Below are positions 4,985-5,142 of a DNA stretch of 5,142 nucleotides, in pieces; positions within the stretch are counted from its first letter, which is position 1; each line of letters begins with the position of its first letter. Made by a program: the position numbers and the translations under genes. Source of the stretch: Brevundimonas sp. (GTDB lineage Bacteria > Pseudomonadota > Alphaproteobacteria > Caulobacterales > Caulobacteraceae); contig JAAXIW010000291.1 in assembly GCA_012270135.1 (NCBI GenBank), positions 1 through 5,142 of the forward strand, in the 5' to 3' direction. A model generated the notes under the pieces. It did not search any database. It saw only the letters and a list, made by a program, of their open reading frames with translations, and was not told where the DNA came from.

Positions 4985-5142
4985 ATGAGCCACATCCCGC
5001 CCCTCGATCCCAACGTCGCCGCCCGCAAGGGCTTCCGCGAGTCCGAGGAGCGGCTCAAGCGCTTCTGGACGGCCGCCGACGTGGCGGAAGGGCAGGGCGG
5101 CTGGTCCGTCGTCCTCGACGGCCGCACCCCGAAGACGCCCGC
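4985..5142 (+). CDS. ATP12-family F1-ATPase assembly chaperone (5' part only)
   Basis: The first 52 codons are present and the gene continues beyond the right edge. The N-terminus contains the ATP12 hallmark: LKRFWTAADV (24-33), then GGWSVVLDGRTPKTP (38-52), matching the family pattern of an aromatic-rich strand, a GG(F/W) turn and LDGR.(P/V).TP. ATP12 binds the F1 alpha subunit and helps assemble the F1 sector in mitochondria; alphaproteobacterial members are presumed to do the same in the cytoplasm. There is no export signal. The start ATG has no Shine-Dalgarno and a -10-like TATATG just upstream, suggesting a leaderless message. Although it follows the HAD gene on the same strand, the antisense DUF202 gene separates them, so it probably has its own promoter. 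Confidence 0.88.
   Translation, partial: MSHIPPLDPNVAARKGFRESEERLKRFWTAADVAEGQGGWSVVLDGRTPKTP

Overview
The base composition is very GC-rich. The window carries the gene run fluoride channel, rRNA pseudouridine synthase, HAD phosphatase and (after one inserted gene) an ATP12-type F1-ATPase chaperone. ATP12 proteins are typical of alphaproteobacteria and mitochondria. Together with leaderless-looking starts preceded by a TATA-like -10, this suggests a chromosomal segment of an alphaproteobacterium, probably Caulobacterales (Brevundimonas/Caulobacter-like). That placement is inference from gene content and style, not a database match.

Left half (1-2385), all on the minus strand, is accessory in character. 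In the direction of transcription it holds: a secreted-looking, cysteine-containing 245-aa protein of unknown family with atypical codon use (2385 to 1648); a 57-aa single-pass membrane miniprotein with a clear Shine-Dalgarno (1599 to 1426); a 145-base gap with one GC-rich hairpin; and a 409-aa protein with a His-rich N-terminus and two transmembrane hairpins (1280 to 51). Its stop is followed at once by a heptamer-based tandem repeat that makes a G-quadruplex-type motif on the coding strand. No function can be assigned to these three proteins.

Right half (2425-5142) is core-genome-like. crcB, rluC and a HAD phosphatase gene form a tightly overlapping plus-strand operon (TTGA and ATGA stop/start overlaps). 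A small DUF202/YidH-type membrane protein gene lies on the minus strand, ending 3 bases from the HAD gene's end. The ATP12-family gene starts divergently from it and runs off the right edge.

The two halves meet at a 39-bp divergent intergenic region with a nearly perfect palindrome centred on TATA. It could be a shared bidirectional -10: plus-strand transcription would start on the A of the crcB ATG (leaderless), and minus-strand transcription would give a short leader with a Shine-Dalgarno. A similar -10-to-ATG layout precedes the ATP12 gene. No CRISPR array, tRNA, rRNA, insertion sequence or recognised defence system was seen. The most noteworthy items are the G4-type repeat, the symmetric promoter, the unannotated miniprotein and the three unassigned minus-strand proteins.
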